The position numbers and the translations under genes are program-made. A DNA stretch of 39,875 nt from a virus: the IMG/VR virus record IMGVR_UViG_3300045256_000138, positions 1 to 39,875 of that record; one strand, 5' to 3'. The notes under the pieces were generated by a model. That model searched no databases, was not told where the DNA came from, and saw only the letters and a list, made by a program, of their open reading frames with translations. Shown here in pieces: positions 7,978 through 14,956 of this stretch (position 1 is its first letter; each line of letters begins with the position of its first letter).

Positions 7978-8399
7978 AGGTAACGCAACGCCAGCGCATT
8001 GCAGAGAACGTGAAGGCAGTTATCAGCGATGATCAAAAGCCAGACTGAGAGCCATGCCGGAGAGTCCGGCGTGTAGCCTGTCGATGTAGGCTTCGGCGTG
8101 TTCCACCTATATCGTTCAAGTATAGGCTTATCGGGGACGTAATTATCCCAGAATGGACAGACCCAGTTTTTCGCCCATACGAGGTAGCGAGCTAGCCGCC
8201 AACGATCAATCACGAAGTGCGAGCCAATGATCACGGCAAGAGCGAGCAAGGACGGTCGAAGGAATAGAAACGGAATGGCATAGGTCAGAACGTGAACCAG
8301 CGCCGCAACGCTGCGCTTCGTTTTCTCCGTCGCCATCCAGTGAGATTGAAGAATGTAGTCTCCAATCGCATGCGCGAGTATTTGATCAGCAGTAATCAT
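7974..8399 (-). CDS. DUF3307 family membrane protein
   Basis: A 141-residue membrane protein starting at ATG 8399. The N-terminus ADQILAHAIGDYILQSHWMA followed by TEK matches the DUF3307 signature (H-x(2)-D-x(2)-LQ-x(2)-WMA-x(2)-K), and SHFVIDRWRLARY is the second conserved block (H-x-x-ID-x-x-K/R). Three to four hydrophobic helices are visible. DUF3307 proteins occur in phages and bacteria with no settled function. Its operon position before tail genes suggests a membrane role late in infection. The next gene overlaps its stop as ATGA. Confidence 0.75.
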   Translation of the reverse strand: MITADQILAHAIGDYILQSHWMATEKTKRSVAALVHVLTYAIPFLFLRPSLLALAVIIGSHFVIDRWRLARYLVWAKNWVCPFWDNYVPDKPILERYRWNTPKPTSTGYTPDSPAWLSVWLLIIADNCLHVLCNALALRYL

Positions 8400-8407
8400 A
8401 AAATTGC

Positions 8408-8550
8408 AACTGCGGGCCGGACTCGATACCGGCTTGCACAGCTAACAGCTTGGCTTCCTATTGCTAGGTCCATGTGTCTTTCAGGGTCACTGAATCCCGT
8501 GCAGTACTGGAGCCCCTTATTCCTACGTGTCCTTCCACGTCGCCGCAGTT
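8408..8550 (-). ncRNA. Intergenic segment with tRNA-like fold, identity uncertain
   Basis: A 154-nt gap with no long gene. On the minus strand, AACTGCGG (8550-8543) can pair with CCGCAGTT (8415-8408), and a hairpin GCCGG/CCGGC (8433-8416, 8-nt loop TATCGAGT) abuts that closing stem just as a tRNA T-arm abuts the acceptor stem. The heptamer CTGTTAG (8448-8442) resembles an anticodon loop with U33, GUU and A37, but its stem is only partly paired. A further hairpin is ACGTG/CACGT at 8525-8540. At 143 nt it is too long for a normal tRNA and I find no CCA. Competing reading: two chained tiny ORFs (8464-8595, 43 residues; 8396-8473, 25 residues) that overlap each other and the next ATG. Confidence 0.25.
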
Positions 8551-8555
8551 ATAGA

Positions 8556-9266
8556 TTAAGTCGCCGACGGCGAGGCCTGCGCCAAGCCGCTCCATTCAGG
8601 AGCGCCAAGCGCGCGAATCTCCTGCAGGTGTCTCAGATATTCGGCCTGACATTGCTGGCCTAACGCTGCGTACATCCCCTCTTTTCCGGCCAACAGCGCC
8701 ACGGCGCCGCAAATCAGCGCGCGCTCGTGAATGTCGCGGACCGGGATATTGCCGCTGAAATCGGTTGGGCGTTCGAAAAAGCAGATTTCAATCGTCGCGC
8801 TGCTGCAGGTAAGTTCGATCTTGTTACCCACAACCGCATACCAAGAAATATTAAGGCCGTTATAGAGCGTGGATTTGAACTGGTTGTAACTGCGTACTCT
8901 GTCAGCATCTACAGGTAGGCAGACGTTGCCAGTGCTCCCATCCTTCACTCTGCCGATTACGCCGATGACGGGCTTATTGGTCAACGGGGTCACGGTTGGC
9001 AGAGGGTCGCCGCTGTTCACTGTCGCGTTGGTAACGAACAATCCCCGCTCCGGGTGATGCGGCGTTTCGCAAATGGCGTTCACGATCTCCGACAGTGTGG
9101 CGACAACGGCGTCTTTAATCGCGGTTTTCGGAAAGTCCGGGCCAATTAAAGTCGCATCGTCCAGCGTCGCGGCGTAATTTGTGTCGGAACTGGCGGCATC
9201 AGCGCCTACAACGGCGCCGAGCATCAATGCGACTTCCTGGAAGACTTTGTTAAAGGCGACGCTCAC
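8556..9266 (-). CDS. Phage virion protein, unknown
   Basis: A 236-residue protein. I chose GTG 9266 because GAGG lies about 8 nt upstream and the start sits 2 nt after the upstream TAG. In-frame sequence upstream of that GTG overlaps the preceding gene extensively and reads as non-coding. It begins MSVAFNKVFQEVALMLG, a helical start, then beta-rich segments such as KPVIGVIGRVKDGSTGNVCLP and NKIELTCSSATIEICFFERP, and ends in a helix-rich tail (GMYAALGQQCQAEYLRHLQE). Likely a head-tail or tail accessory protein because of position. No recognised family. Confidence 0.6.
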   Translation of the reverse strand: MSVAFNKVFQEVALMLGAVVGADAASSDTNYAATLDDATLIGPDFPKTAIKDAVVATLSEIVNAICETPHHPERGLFVTNATVNSGDPLPTVTPLTNKPVIGVIGRVKDGSTGNVCLPVDADRVRSYNQFKSTLYNGLNISWYAVVGNKIELTCSSATIEICFFERPTDFSGNIPVRDIHERALICGAVALLAGKEGMYAALGQQCQAEYLRHLQEIRALGAPEWSGLAQASPSAT

Positions 9267-9268
9267 AG

Positions 9269-9769
9269 CTACCTCAGAGACGAACGCATTGGAACAACAT
9301 GAATTGAATAAACACAGCCCGACGGCGAACCGCTCGCGCCGGACACCTTCTCCCGGATCCGAATCCGGTCGCCGAAAGGCCCCTGCCGCGCCGAACCCGC
9401 CGACATTGATTCCTGCGTCGGCGCGCTGCCCTGATCGAGCGCGGTGATGGTCGTGCCGGTGTGACCAGCCGCCGCTGCGCGCCCCTGCACAGCGAATCGC
9501 TGTGCGCCCGTCGTTGAGCCGAGCGTGATGGCCTTGCTCGAAATAAGGTCGTCCCACGTCACGCCACTGTCCCAGGAGTCTTCGATGTAAATGTTGACCG
9601 TTCCGGTTGCGGCGCCGGCGTTCGTGACGTTGATCAAGACGAGCAACGAATCGTAGTTTTCCAAGCCTGCAAGGATTTGTTGGCCGACAGCGAGATCGAG
9701 CGTCACCGTTCCATTGGCAACGTTCGACGTGCGATTTTTGATAAGAGGAATTACCGGAGGATTGAGCAT
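9269..9769 (-). CDS. Beta-rich virion protein, unknown
   Basis: A 166-residue protein, ATG 9769, six nucleotides after the upstream stop. A beta-sandwich-like pattern runs through residues 15-115 (GTVTLDLAVGQQILAGLENYD, then LLVLINVTNAG, GTVNIYIEDSWDSG), and the C-terminus turns basic (RIRIREKVSGASG). A decoration or tail-associated protein would fit. No family recognised, and no clear ribosome binding site, which suggests coupling to the upstream gene. Confidence 0.6.
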   Translation of the reverse strand: MLNPPVIPLIKNRTSNVANGTVTLDLAVGQQILAGLENYDSLLVLINVTNAGAATGTVNIYIEDSWDSGVTWDDLISSKAITLGSTTGAQRFAVQGRAAAAGHTGTTITALDQGSAPTQESMSAGSARQGPFGDRIRIREKVSGASGSPSGCVYSIHVVPMRSSLR

Positions 9770-9775
9770 AGGATT

Positions 9776-10537
9776 TCAATCGAAGGAGCCGTACCCGCTT
9801 CGGAATCCGACGCGGCGGCCAGTTTGGGAACGGACATAGAGCTCGAAGTCGCGCGTGTATCTAGCCTCGTCCATTCTGAGCGAAGCCGCATATTGAAGCC
9901 GCTGATTCTGATTCAGCTTTTCTGTATCCTTGTCGCCACCAACCCACCATTTGGCTATCGGGAGCGCAGAGAGCGCGGCGCGCACTTCGATCAGATGATG
10001 ATGTTCAGGCAGGACGGGAACCGAGCCGAGCGCGGCGCCGCTCGCCCAATCACCAATGGAATACAGAATGCGATATGTCGCGGCGGCTTGAGGAATGGGA
10101 CGAACGCGCGCGGAGACGTTTGCCCCGTTCTGATCACGAAGAAACGCAATGCCGAACGCTGTGTGATTGCTGCCGTCAACGAAGCCCGCGAACCCGTTGG
10201 CGCCGTCGTTCGGCCCCTCGTAAGCCAGGTTAATGTTCTGAACTTCGTAAAATGGGACCGTGCGCTCCCAGTGGCCAGGGTTCGACGGATCTTCTGTGTA
10301 AATCAAAAGCGCCTTGCCCCATTGACCCGCGTTCAGCAAGTAGTCGCCCTGACCCGGTGCGACGGCCAGTGGGATTTCGGCTGTTGCCCAGGCCTGAGAG
10401 GTATTGTTGAGATGGTTATAGACGGACTGGCAGTGATCAAGAACGAGGCGGAACAGGTGCCGCGCTGATGGAGATTGCGGCAGAGGATCGCCGAGCCTCA
10501 ATTTGACGTTGCTGATCATTTCCGCCAGGTTCGCCAT
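9776..10537 (-). CDS. Head-to-tail connector or adaptor-type protein
   Basis: A 253-residue protein, ATG 10537 immediately after TAG of the upstream gene. The N-terminal 45 residues are helical (LAEMISNVKLRLGDP, then HLFRLVLDHCQSVYNHLNN), the central part is beta-rich (AVAPGQGDYLLNAG), and a C-terminal helix carries LNQNQRLQYAASLRMDEARYTRDFELYVRS. This helix-beta-helix plan and its place after the capsid and before the tail genes suit an adaptor that sits under the portal, as the gp4-like factors do in P22-type phages. No diagnostic motif seen. Confidence 0.5.
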   Translation of the reverse strand: MANLAEMISNVKLRLGDPLPQSPSARHLFRLVLDHCQSVYNHLNNTSQAWATAEIPLAVAPGQGDYLLNAGQWGKALLIYTEDPSNPGHWERTVPFYEVQNINLAYEGPNDGANGFAGFVDGSNHTAFGIAFLRDQNGANVSARVRPIPQAAATYRILYSIGDWASGAALGSVPVLPEHHHLIEVRAALSALPIAKWWVGGDKDTEKLNQNQRLQYAASLRMDEARYTRDFELYVRSQTGRRVGFRSGYGSFD

Positions 10538-11590
10538 CTATTTCGCCTTCGGCTTGGGATTTTCCTGAACAGACTGCGCGGCAGGAGATGGAGCCGGTTG
10601 CGCCGGCGTGGTCAGCTTGTCCATTATCTGTCCGAACATTTGCGCGAGCATCAGCTGATTCTCTTGAAGCTGCTTCAGTACATCCACAACTTCGACGTTG
10701 CGCTCCGTCGCCTGTTTCTCAATCAGATTGCCGACCGTCTGATTCAACTGCGTCTGCAATTGCGTCGCCTTCAGTAACTGTTCATCCGGCTTCGTAATCT
10801 CGAGCTGCGCCATCAACTGCTCGGCCACGTCGCTGAATCGATATGTCCAGCCTTCCTTCATCGTTCCCGTGGCAACCAGCGTCTGCTCGAACTTGATTCG
10901 ATCCATCGCCCATAACCGGAACTGCTCACACGCCGAGAGCATTTCTTCGGCGATGGAGCGGAAATCCGAGCCGTCCTTTGTCTGGCTGTGCGCGGTCAGA
11001 ATCGCCTCTTCAACGCCTCGCAAAGTCACCGGCAGCTTCGGATATTCCGGGAAGAAGAAGCGCTGGACGCCCCGACCGACGACATCTGTCCACGACCAGT
11101 CGCGGAGCGCGGCGATCTCCACGACGCCCTTGCTTTGCCCTTGGTCATTGTTCGCCCAGGTTAGGATCGAGCGAATTTGCTCGCCTGGAAAAGCCTTCAC
11201 GCCGGGTAAAGTCTCATGCCACCTCGCGCCGGCTTGCGGAAAGCCCTCGAAGGTCTCCGCACCAGCAGGGATCAATTCCGGTGGCAGCCAGACAGCCGCG
11301 ATTTCGAGCGGCGTGAACATGCAGCGCGGCAACACGCCCTTTGTTCGCAGCAGACACGGCGAATTGATCTCTTCACCGCCGGCCGAGTAGAGCGGGAATA
11401 CCTTGTTTGCGTTGGCATCGAATTTGACGCCGAAGCCGGTCATCTCGCGCAGTTCGCGTTTACGCCTCGGCGCAATCACGTCACCCGGAAAGAACAGGTA
11501 GCGCGTCGCGCTCTTCGATACCGCTTCGTCATCCGTGAAGACGGGCATCGACTCGTCAATGATTGGCGTAGCCAAAACAGCAGTGGCCAT
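10538..11590 (-). CDS. Head-module protein of unknown function with coiled-coil C-terminus
   Basis: A 350-residue protein, ATG 11590, joined directly to the nuclease stop (TAA then ATG) with AAAGGAG about 8 nt upstream. Residues 1-200 look globular and mixed alpha/beta. Residues about 215-320 are Gln/Leu-rich with coiled-coil spacing (QLQTQLNQTVGNLIEKQATE), and the last 25 residues are Pro/Ala/Lys-rich and probably disordered. Likely a virion or assembly protein. No family recognised. Confidence 0.6.
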   Translation of the reverse strand: MATAVLATPIIDESMPVFTDDEAVSKSATRYLFFPGDVIAPRRKRELREMTGFGVKFDANANKVFPLYSAGGEEINSPCLLRTKGVLPRCMFTPLEIAAVWLPPELIPAGAETFEGFPQAGARWHETLPGVKAFPGEQIRSILTWANNDQGQSKGVVEIAALRDWSWTDVVGRGVQRFFFPEYPKLPVTLRGVEEAILTAHSQTKDGSDFRSIAEEMLSACEQFRLWAMDRIKFEQTLVATGTMKEGWTYRFSDVAEQLMAQLEITKPDEQLLKATQLQTQLNQTVGNLIEKQATERNVEVVDVLKQLQENQLMLAQMFGQIMDKLTTPAQPAPSPAAQSVQENPKPKAK

Positions 11591-12115
11591 TTAATTACTC
11601 CTTTGCGCGCGCATTCGTTTGCGCCAGATGCGCGGTTCAATCGGGCTTGGCGAAGCCCAAAGGCCACGCTTCGCCGCTCTGGACTCGCTGTAAGCTTTCA
11701 AGTATTCGGCCTTCTCTTCAGCGGTAAGTGACCGACCATAGAGCGGCAGATACCACGCGGCGCCGTTCTTGACTTGCTCAAGACCGGCATCAACGCCGTT
11801 GATCTTGATCACAGCCAACGGACGCTTCCAAACAGTGTCACGACCCCGGACTTCGACGGTCACGTCTTTGCCGAGGATTAGTTGAGAAAGTTGCAACTGG
11901 GATTGCTGCCAATACGGTTGGCGCGATGCCCGCTCCGGCGCATCAATGCCGATGATGCGGTAGTTTTTGACCTCGACGCGGCCGTTTTTCAGGGTTCGCT
12001 CGATGCGGGCGTTGTCACCGTCGTAAACGCGCACGACCCGACCAGTGAACGCGCTTTGCGCGAGCGCTGGCGAGGCCAACAAGATCAGCAATGGAAGAAT
12101 CAGCCATCTTCTCAT
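11591..12115 (-). CDS. Secreted Staphylococcal nuclease (thermonuclease) homologue
   Basis: A 174-residue protein. I chose ATG 12115 because it overlaps the upstream stop as ATGA, has GGGGGTG just upstream, and gives a clean signal peptide (residues 1-20, cleavage near ALAQ). The SNase fold shows D32-G-D34, then R53, the block GIDAPE (D58, E61) and R98 in KRPLAVI, which correspond to the calcium ligands, the two catalytic arginines and the catalytic glutamate of staphylococcal nuclease. It should therefore be an active Ca2+-dependent nuclease, acting outside the cytoplasm if the signal works. Phage SNases may degrade host or competitor DNA or assist entry. Its presence within the head operon is unusual. 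Confidence 0.85.
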   Translation of the reverse strand: MRRWLILPLLILLASPALAQSAFTGRVVRVYDGDNARIERTLKNGRVEVKNYRIIGIDAPERASRQPYWQQSQLQLSQLILGKDVTVEVRGRDTVWKRPLAVIKINGVDAGLEQVKNGAAWYLPLYGRSLTAEEKAEYLKAYSESRAAKRGLWASPSPIEPRIWRKRMRAQRSN

Positions 12116-12306
12116 CGGTTCACCCCCTGTACGGTGCGTGACGGCATCGGGGCCGGCGTCAGGATCGAGGGATTGAATTGGAACTCTGTCTGCCGCACGT
12201 TCGGCGGGCAGGTAAACGTGCCATTCGCAAGATTGTAATAACAGCCCTGCGCCTGCATACCTTGCGCCCACGCCAGATAGAGGAGTAGCCAAGCCATGAT
12301 GTTCAT
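12112..12306 (-). CDS. Small secreted or membrane-anchored protein
   Basis: A 64-residue protein, ATG 12306, with AAGGAC about 8 nt upstream. An N-terminal hydrophobic stretch (MNIMAWLLLYLAWAQG) acts as signal or anchor, followed by a short exported part with two cysteines (GCYYNLANGTFTCPP). Its stop overlaps the nuclease ATG as ATGA, so the two are produced together. Function unknown. A partner for the exported nuclease is one possibility. Confidence 0.55.
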   Translation of the reverse strand: MNIMAWLLLYLAWAQGMQAQGCYYNLANGTFTCPPNVRQTEFQFNPSILTPAPMPSRTVQGVNR

Positions 12307-12332
12307 TAGTTTTGTCCTTTCAGATTTAAGGA

Positions 12333-12435
12333 TTCGCGCCGGGTTGTTGTTCCAGTCCAGCCCGTTGAAACAAAGCAGGCCCCCAATAGTTCTAGTCCTG
12401 CCTAATTTTCAAGGAGCAGTCTAGCCCGGCGCGAA
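12333..12435 (-). other. Intergenic segment closed by a long inverted repeat, possible structured leader
   Basis: This segment fills the 138-nt gap between genes ending at 12445 and starting at 12306. An 11-bp perfect stem, TTCGCGCCGGG (12333-12343) and CCCGGCGCGAA (12425-12435), closes about 80 nt. Inside it, on the minus strand, TTGAAA/TTTCAA and GCAGG/CCTGC can pair to form one long hairpin. No T-run follows, so it is unlike a simple terminator. It may be a structured leader of the small secreted protein and nuclease pair. Confidence 0.4.
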
Positions 12436-12444
12436 ATTGAAGAT

Positions 12445-13305
12445 TCATTCGGGGACGATGATGCCGCTTGGCCGTCGCTTGAACTGCTTGCTGGGATAAG
12501 CGAATTTATACTTACCCCACGCGAGCGTCTTTGGGTTGTCCTCAAAGGCTCTCCACCCATGTTGAGCCAGCCACGAAGCCCACCCGTCATGATTGATTTG
12601 CGCGTTCTCTTCCTTGACTTCCTGCGCTTCCGCGTAGGCTAGTCGCTGAAGCTCATCGAGCGCGTATTCGGGCAACGGTTCGTGCGGCGAGTGCTTGTAA
12701 GGATCGGCGTCGCGCAGCGCGATCGCCCTGCGCAGGATGTCCAGATCCTTCTCACCGGGTTCGCGGTAATAGCCCCAACATCGCCGGCGATGATCACGCC
12801 AGGCGCGGTCACAGCAGGCGTTGTCAGGATCGTGTTCGGCGATGGTTCTGAGGTAGCCGTACCATCCATCGGCAGGCGGTTCGCCGCGTTTGTCGACGTG
12901 CCGACCGATCAGCGGGTCATAGATGTACCGCGTCCTCTGCCAGCTCTCCCAATACTGGCCGGGTTCAAAGCGTTGCTCGAGTATCCAACGCGGAACCGAT
13001 ATATCCACTTCGTCACCATTGGGAAGAGTGACGGTAATAAATCGATACTTCGCCCGATGCTCGCCTTTTGTCGGCTTGCCGAGGGAGTCAAATTCCGTAT
13101 GAAAAAATTCGCGGGACTGCCAGGCCCAGACCAGCCGCACAATCGGCTTGCCGTCCGACGTGCCGCAGATGCGGTTAAGCTTCTTTTGGAACTTGCGGGC
13201 GTTGAAGGTCGGAGGCTCCCAGATTCCGGGAGAGCACCAGCGCAACGGATTATCGTAGAGATGGTGTCTATCCTTCGTGGACAGATGATCAGCGGGAGCA
13301 ATCAT
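12445..13305 (-). CDS. Conserved-type phage protein, unknown
   Basis: A 286-residue protein. ATG 13305 is preferred over an adjacent GTG because it overlaps the upstream stop as TGATG. It is rich in Trp, Tyr, Arg and charged residues, e.g. IVRLVWAWQSREFFHTEF, RAKYRFITVTLPNGDEVDIS and DGWYGYLRTIAEHD, with a CCDRAW motif near residue 165. The composition is that of a soluble, non-membrane protein. It sits in the head module after the capsid gene. I do not recognise the family and no catalytic motif stands out. Confidence 0.6.
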   Translation of the reverse strand: MIAPADHLSTKDRHHLYDNPLRWCSPGIWEPPTFNARKFQKKLNRICGTSDGKPIVRLVWAWQSREFFHTEFDSLGKPTKGEHRAKYRFITVTLPNGDEVDISVPRWILEQRFEPGQYWESWQRTRYIYDPLIGRHVDKRGEPPADGWYGYLRTIAEHDPDNACCDRAWRDHRRRCWGYYREPGEKDLDILRRAIALRDADPYKHSPHEPLPEYALDELQRLAYAEAQEVKEENAQINHDGWASWLAQHGWRAFEDNPKTLAWGKYKFAYPSKQFKRRPSGIIVPE

Positions 13306-13583
13306 CACAATTCGCCAACGAGTTCAACAATCACCGCGTCGTTACCCAACGCGACCTTGGCTTTCAGCGTGACTGTCACGCCCGCAAGCGTCACGGTCTC
13401 CGAAGTCACCAGGAACGACCCGCCGATCGCTTTCACGTTGCGCTTCAGATGTCGACAAAGGTAAGTCGTCGTGTCATCGGCGGCGCCGGTTGCGCCGGTC
13501 ACGGTTACGAACTCGGACGGGCGCGTGCTGCGGCGGCTTTCGGGGCCGAGATCGCCCCCACCGTATGCGGCAGAGATGGCCAT
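13305..13583 (-). CDS. Small beta-rich protein after capsid gene, possible decoration protein
   Basis: A 92-residue protein. ATG 13583 is chosen because AAGGAGT lies 7 nt upstream; an in-frame start further upstream would run through the capsid terminator. The C-terminal two thirds are alternating beta-strands (GSFLVTSETVTLAGVTVTLK, then VALGNDAVIVELVGEL). Size, beta content and position right behind the major capsid protein suit a capsid decoration protein. It follows a terminator, so it depends on read-through or its own promoter. Confidence 0.6.
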   Translation of the reverse strand: MAISAAYGGGDLGPESRRSTRPSEFVTVTGATGAADDTTTYLCRHLKRNVKAIGGSFLVTSETVTLAGVTVTLKAKVALGNDAVIVELVGEL

Positions 13584-13598
13584 AGAAACACTCCTTGC

Positions 13599-13632
13599 AA
13601 AAAGATGTGGGAGAGATCGAAACCTCTCCCAC
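13599..13632 (-). terminator. Rho-independent terminator after major capsid gene
   Basis: A 9-bp perfect stem, GTGGGAGAG (13607-13615) paired with CTCTCCCAC (13624-13632), with an 8-nt loop, and on the minus strand five T residues follow (13603-13599). It lies 41 nt after the capsid stop at 13673. It also overlaps the spacer just before the next gene's ribosome site. Confidence 0.85.
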
Positions 13633-13672
13633 GATTTACCAGCCAACCAATAAGCAACTAAAAGCGGTCTGA

Positions 13673-14944
13673 TCAGGTAGTTTGGGTAACCACCGAGCTG
13701 AGCGCCGCACGTTTAATGAAGCCCATCGAACGCGGCAGTAACGTGCCGGGGTTCGCGCGGCAACCGAGCGCGCGCTGGTAATCGTCGGACCCGGTGTTAT
13801 TCGAGCCAAGCAGCATGCGCCATTCCTGATTGTCGAGGTTCATCTCACCGAATGCGCGTTCCTCAAACATCTTCATGTTTTCGGCCTGCGCCAGGTAGAC
13901 GCGGTCGTCGTCCATGTCGGCGTCACGGACGAATACGGTGTCGCCGTCCTCGTACCGTTTCGCCACGCCCTTGACCGTATCACCACCTTCCGCCGAGCGG
14001 ATGTAGAAGCCGAGGTTGTAACCCTGCTTCCTCAGCACCGAGTGCTGACCGAAGGTGATGAAGCCTTGCAATTTAGCTTCGGCATCTTCGGAGTTGTTCC
14101 GCGTGTTGATCGTCGACTTCAGCGTTTCCATCGCGGCCGGCGACAGGACAGCGCCATTCAGATCGAGAACCGGCGCATTCAGGTCCGGAAAGTTGGCCGT
14201 GTTTAAGCCCTGCAAAACGCGGTTCTGATCGTTGATGAGCCAGCCTAGTCCCCGCATATACCGGTTATAGCTGCCTACGTCTACGATCGGATCGCCCGAA
14301 GTGATCGTACCTGAGGTGACGTTGATCGACGCCGACGTTTTGCCCGGCGTTACCACAGTGAACGTTCCGCGCACCGTGCCGTTCGACGTGTTGATGGCCT
14401 GATAGGTGTGCCCCTCTTCGAGCCGGGACGCGCCTTTGGTCTGCCCCGGCGTCGTAGCCGCGGCGGTCGTGCAGTTCATCGTCGCGACGCCAGTGCTATT
14501 GATCGTTGACGCGGAATAAGCCAGCGCGCCAGATCCGTCGCCGTAGAACATTTGATTCAGGCGCTTCGTCGCTGATTCCGTATAGAGCTTGAGGATGTTC
14601 ATCAAACTCTGGACGTTGTTTTTCTGGTCTTTCTGGAAAGCTGAGATTGTGGAACCCTGCCAGATCATCGGCAGCGCGTACCCGGCAGGATAGACAAACA
14701 TTGATTGGGTCTGCATCGGGACAGCGGCGTTAAAGCTGCTGTTCGACGGAACCCACCCGGTGTGGCCGCCGGGACGCCGCGAATAGTACGGGAGACGGAC
14801 GCCCTTCTCTGTAATCTCGCGCTTCTCAGTATCCTTCTCGAAAGCGTTGTACCCAGGTGCGTTGTTCTCAAAAAAACTCCGCACCATCATTTCGACATCC
14901 TGACGTTTGAGATCAGGCAAGTTATCAAAAGCGACATTACCCAT
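13673..14944 (-). CDS. Major capsid protein (HK97-fold type)
   Basis: A 423-residue protein, ATG 14944, with TAGGAGT about 10 nt upstream. Position directly behind the scaffold, length and composition fit a major head protein of the P22-gp5-like HK97 class. The N-terminal arm is helical (KRQDVEMMVRSFFENNAP). A beta-rich insert with Thr/Ser/Gly-rich sequence runs at about residues 150-240 (STINSTGVATMNC; then GTVRGTFTVVTPGKTSASI), as in capsid insertion domains. The E-loop-like segment is rich in charged residues (AFEKDTEKREITEK). It starts translation strongly and ends in a good terminator, as expected for the most abundant phage protein. Call rests on position and composition, not a motif match. 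Confidence 0.7.
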   Translation of the reverse strand: MGNVAFDNLPDLKRQDVEMMVRSFFENNAPGYNAFEKDTEKREITEKGVRLPYYSRRPGGHTGWVPSNSSFNAAVPMQTQSMFVYPAGYALPMIWQGSTISAFQKDQKNNVQSLMNILKLYTESATKRLNQMFYGDGSGALAYSASTINSTGVATMNCTTAAATTPGQTKGASRLEEGHTYQAINTSNGTVRGTFTVVTPGKTSASINVTSGTITSGDPIVDVGSYNRYMRGLGWLINDQNRVLQGLNTANFPDLNAPVLDLNGAVLSPAAMETLKSTINTRNNSEDAEAKLQGFITFGQHSVLRKQGYNLGFYIRSAEGGDTVKGVAKRYEDGDTVFVRDADMDDDRVYLAQAENMKMFEERAFGEMNLDNQEWRMLLGSNNTGSDDYQRALGCRANPGTLLPRSMGFIKRAALSSVVTQTT

Positions 14945-14956
14945 GATTCGTTACTC

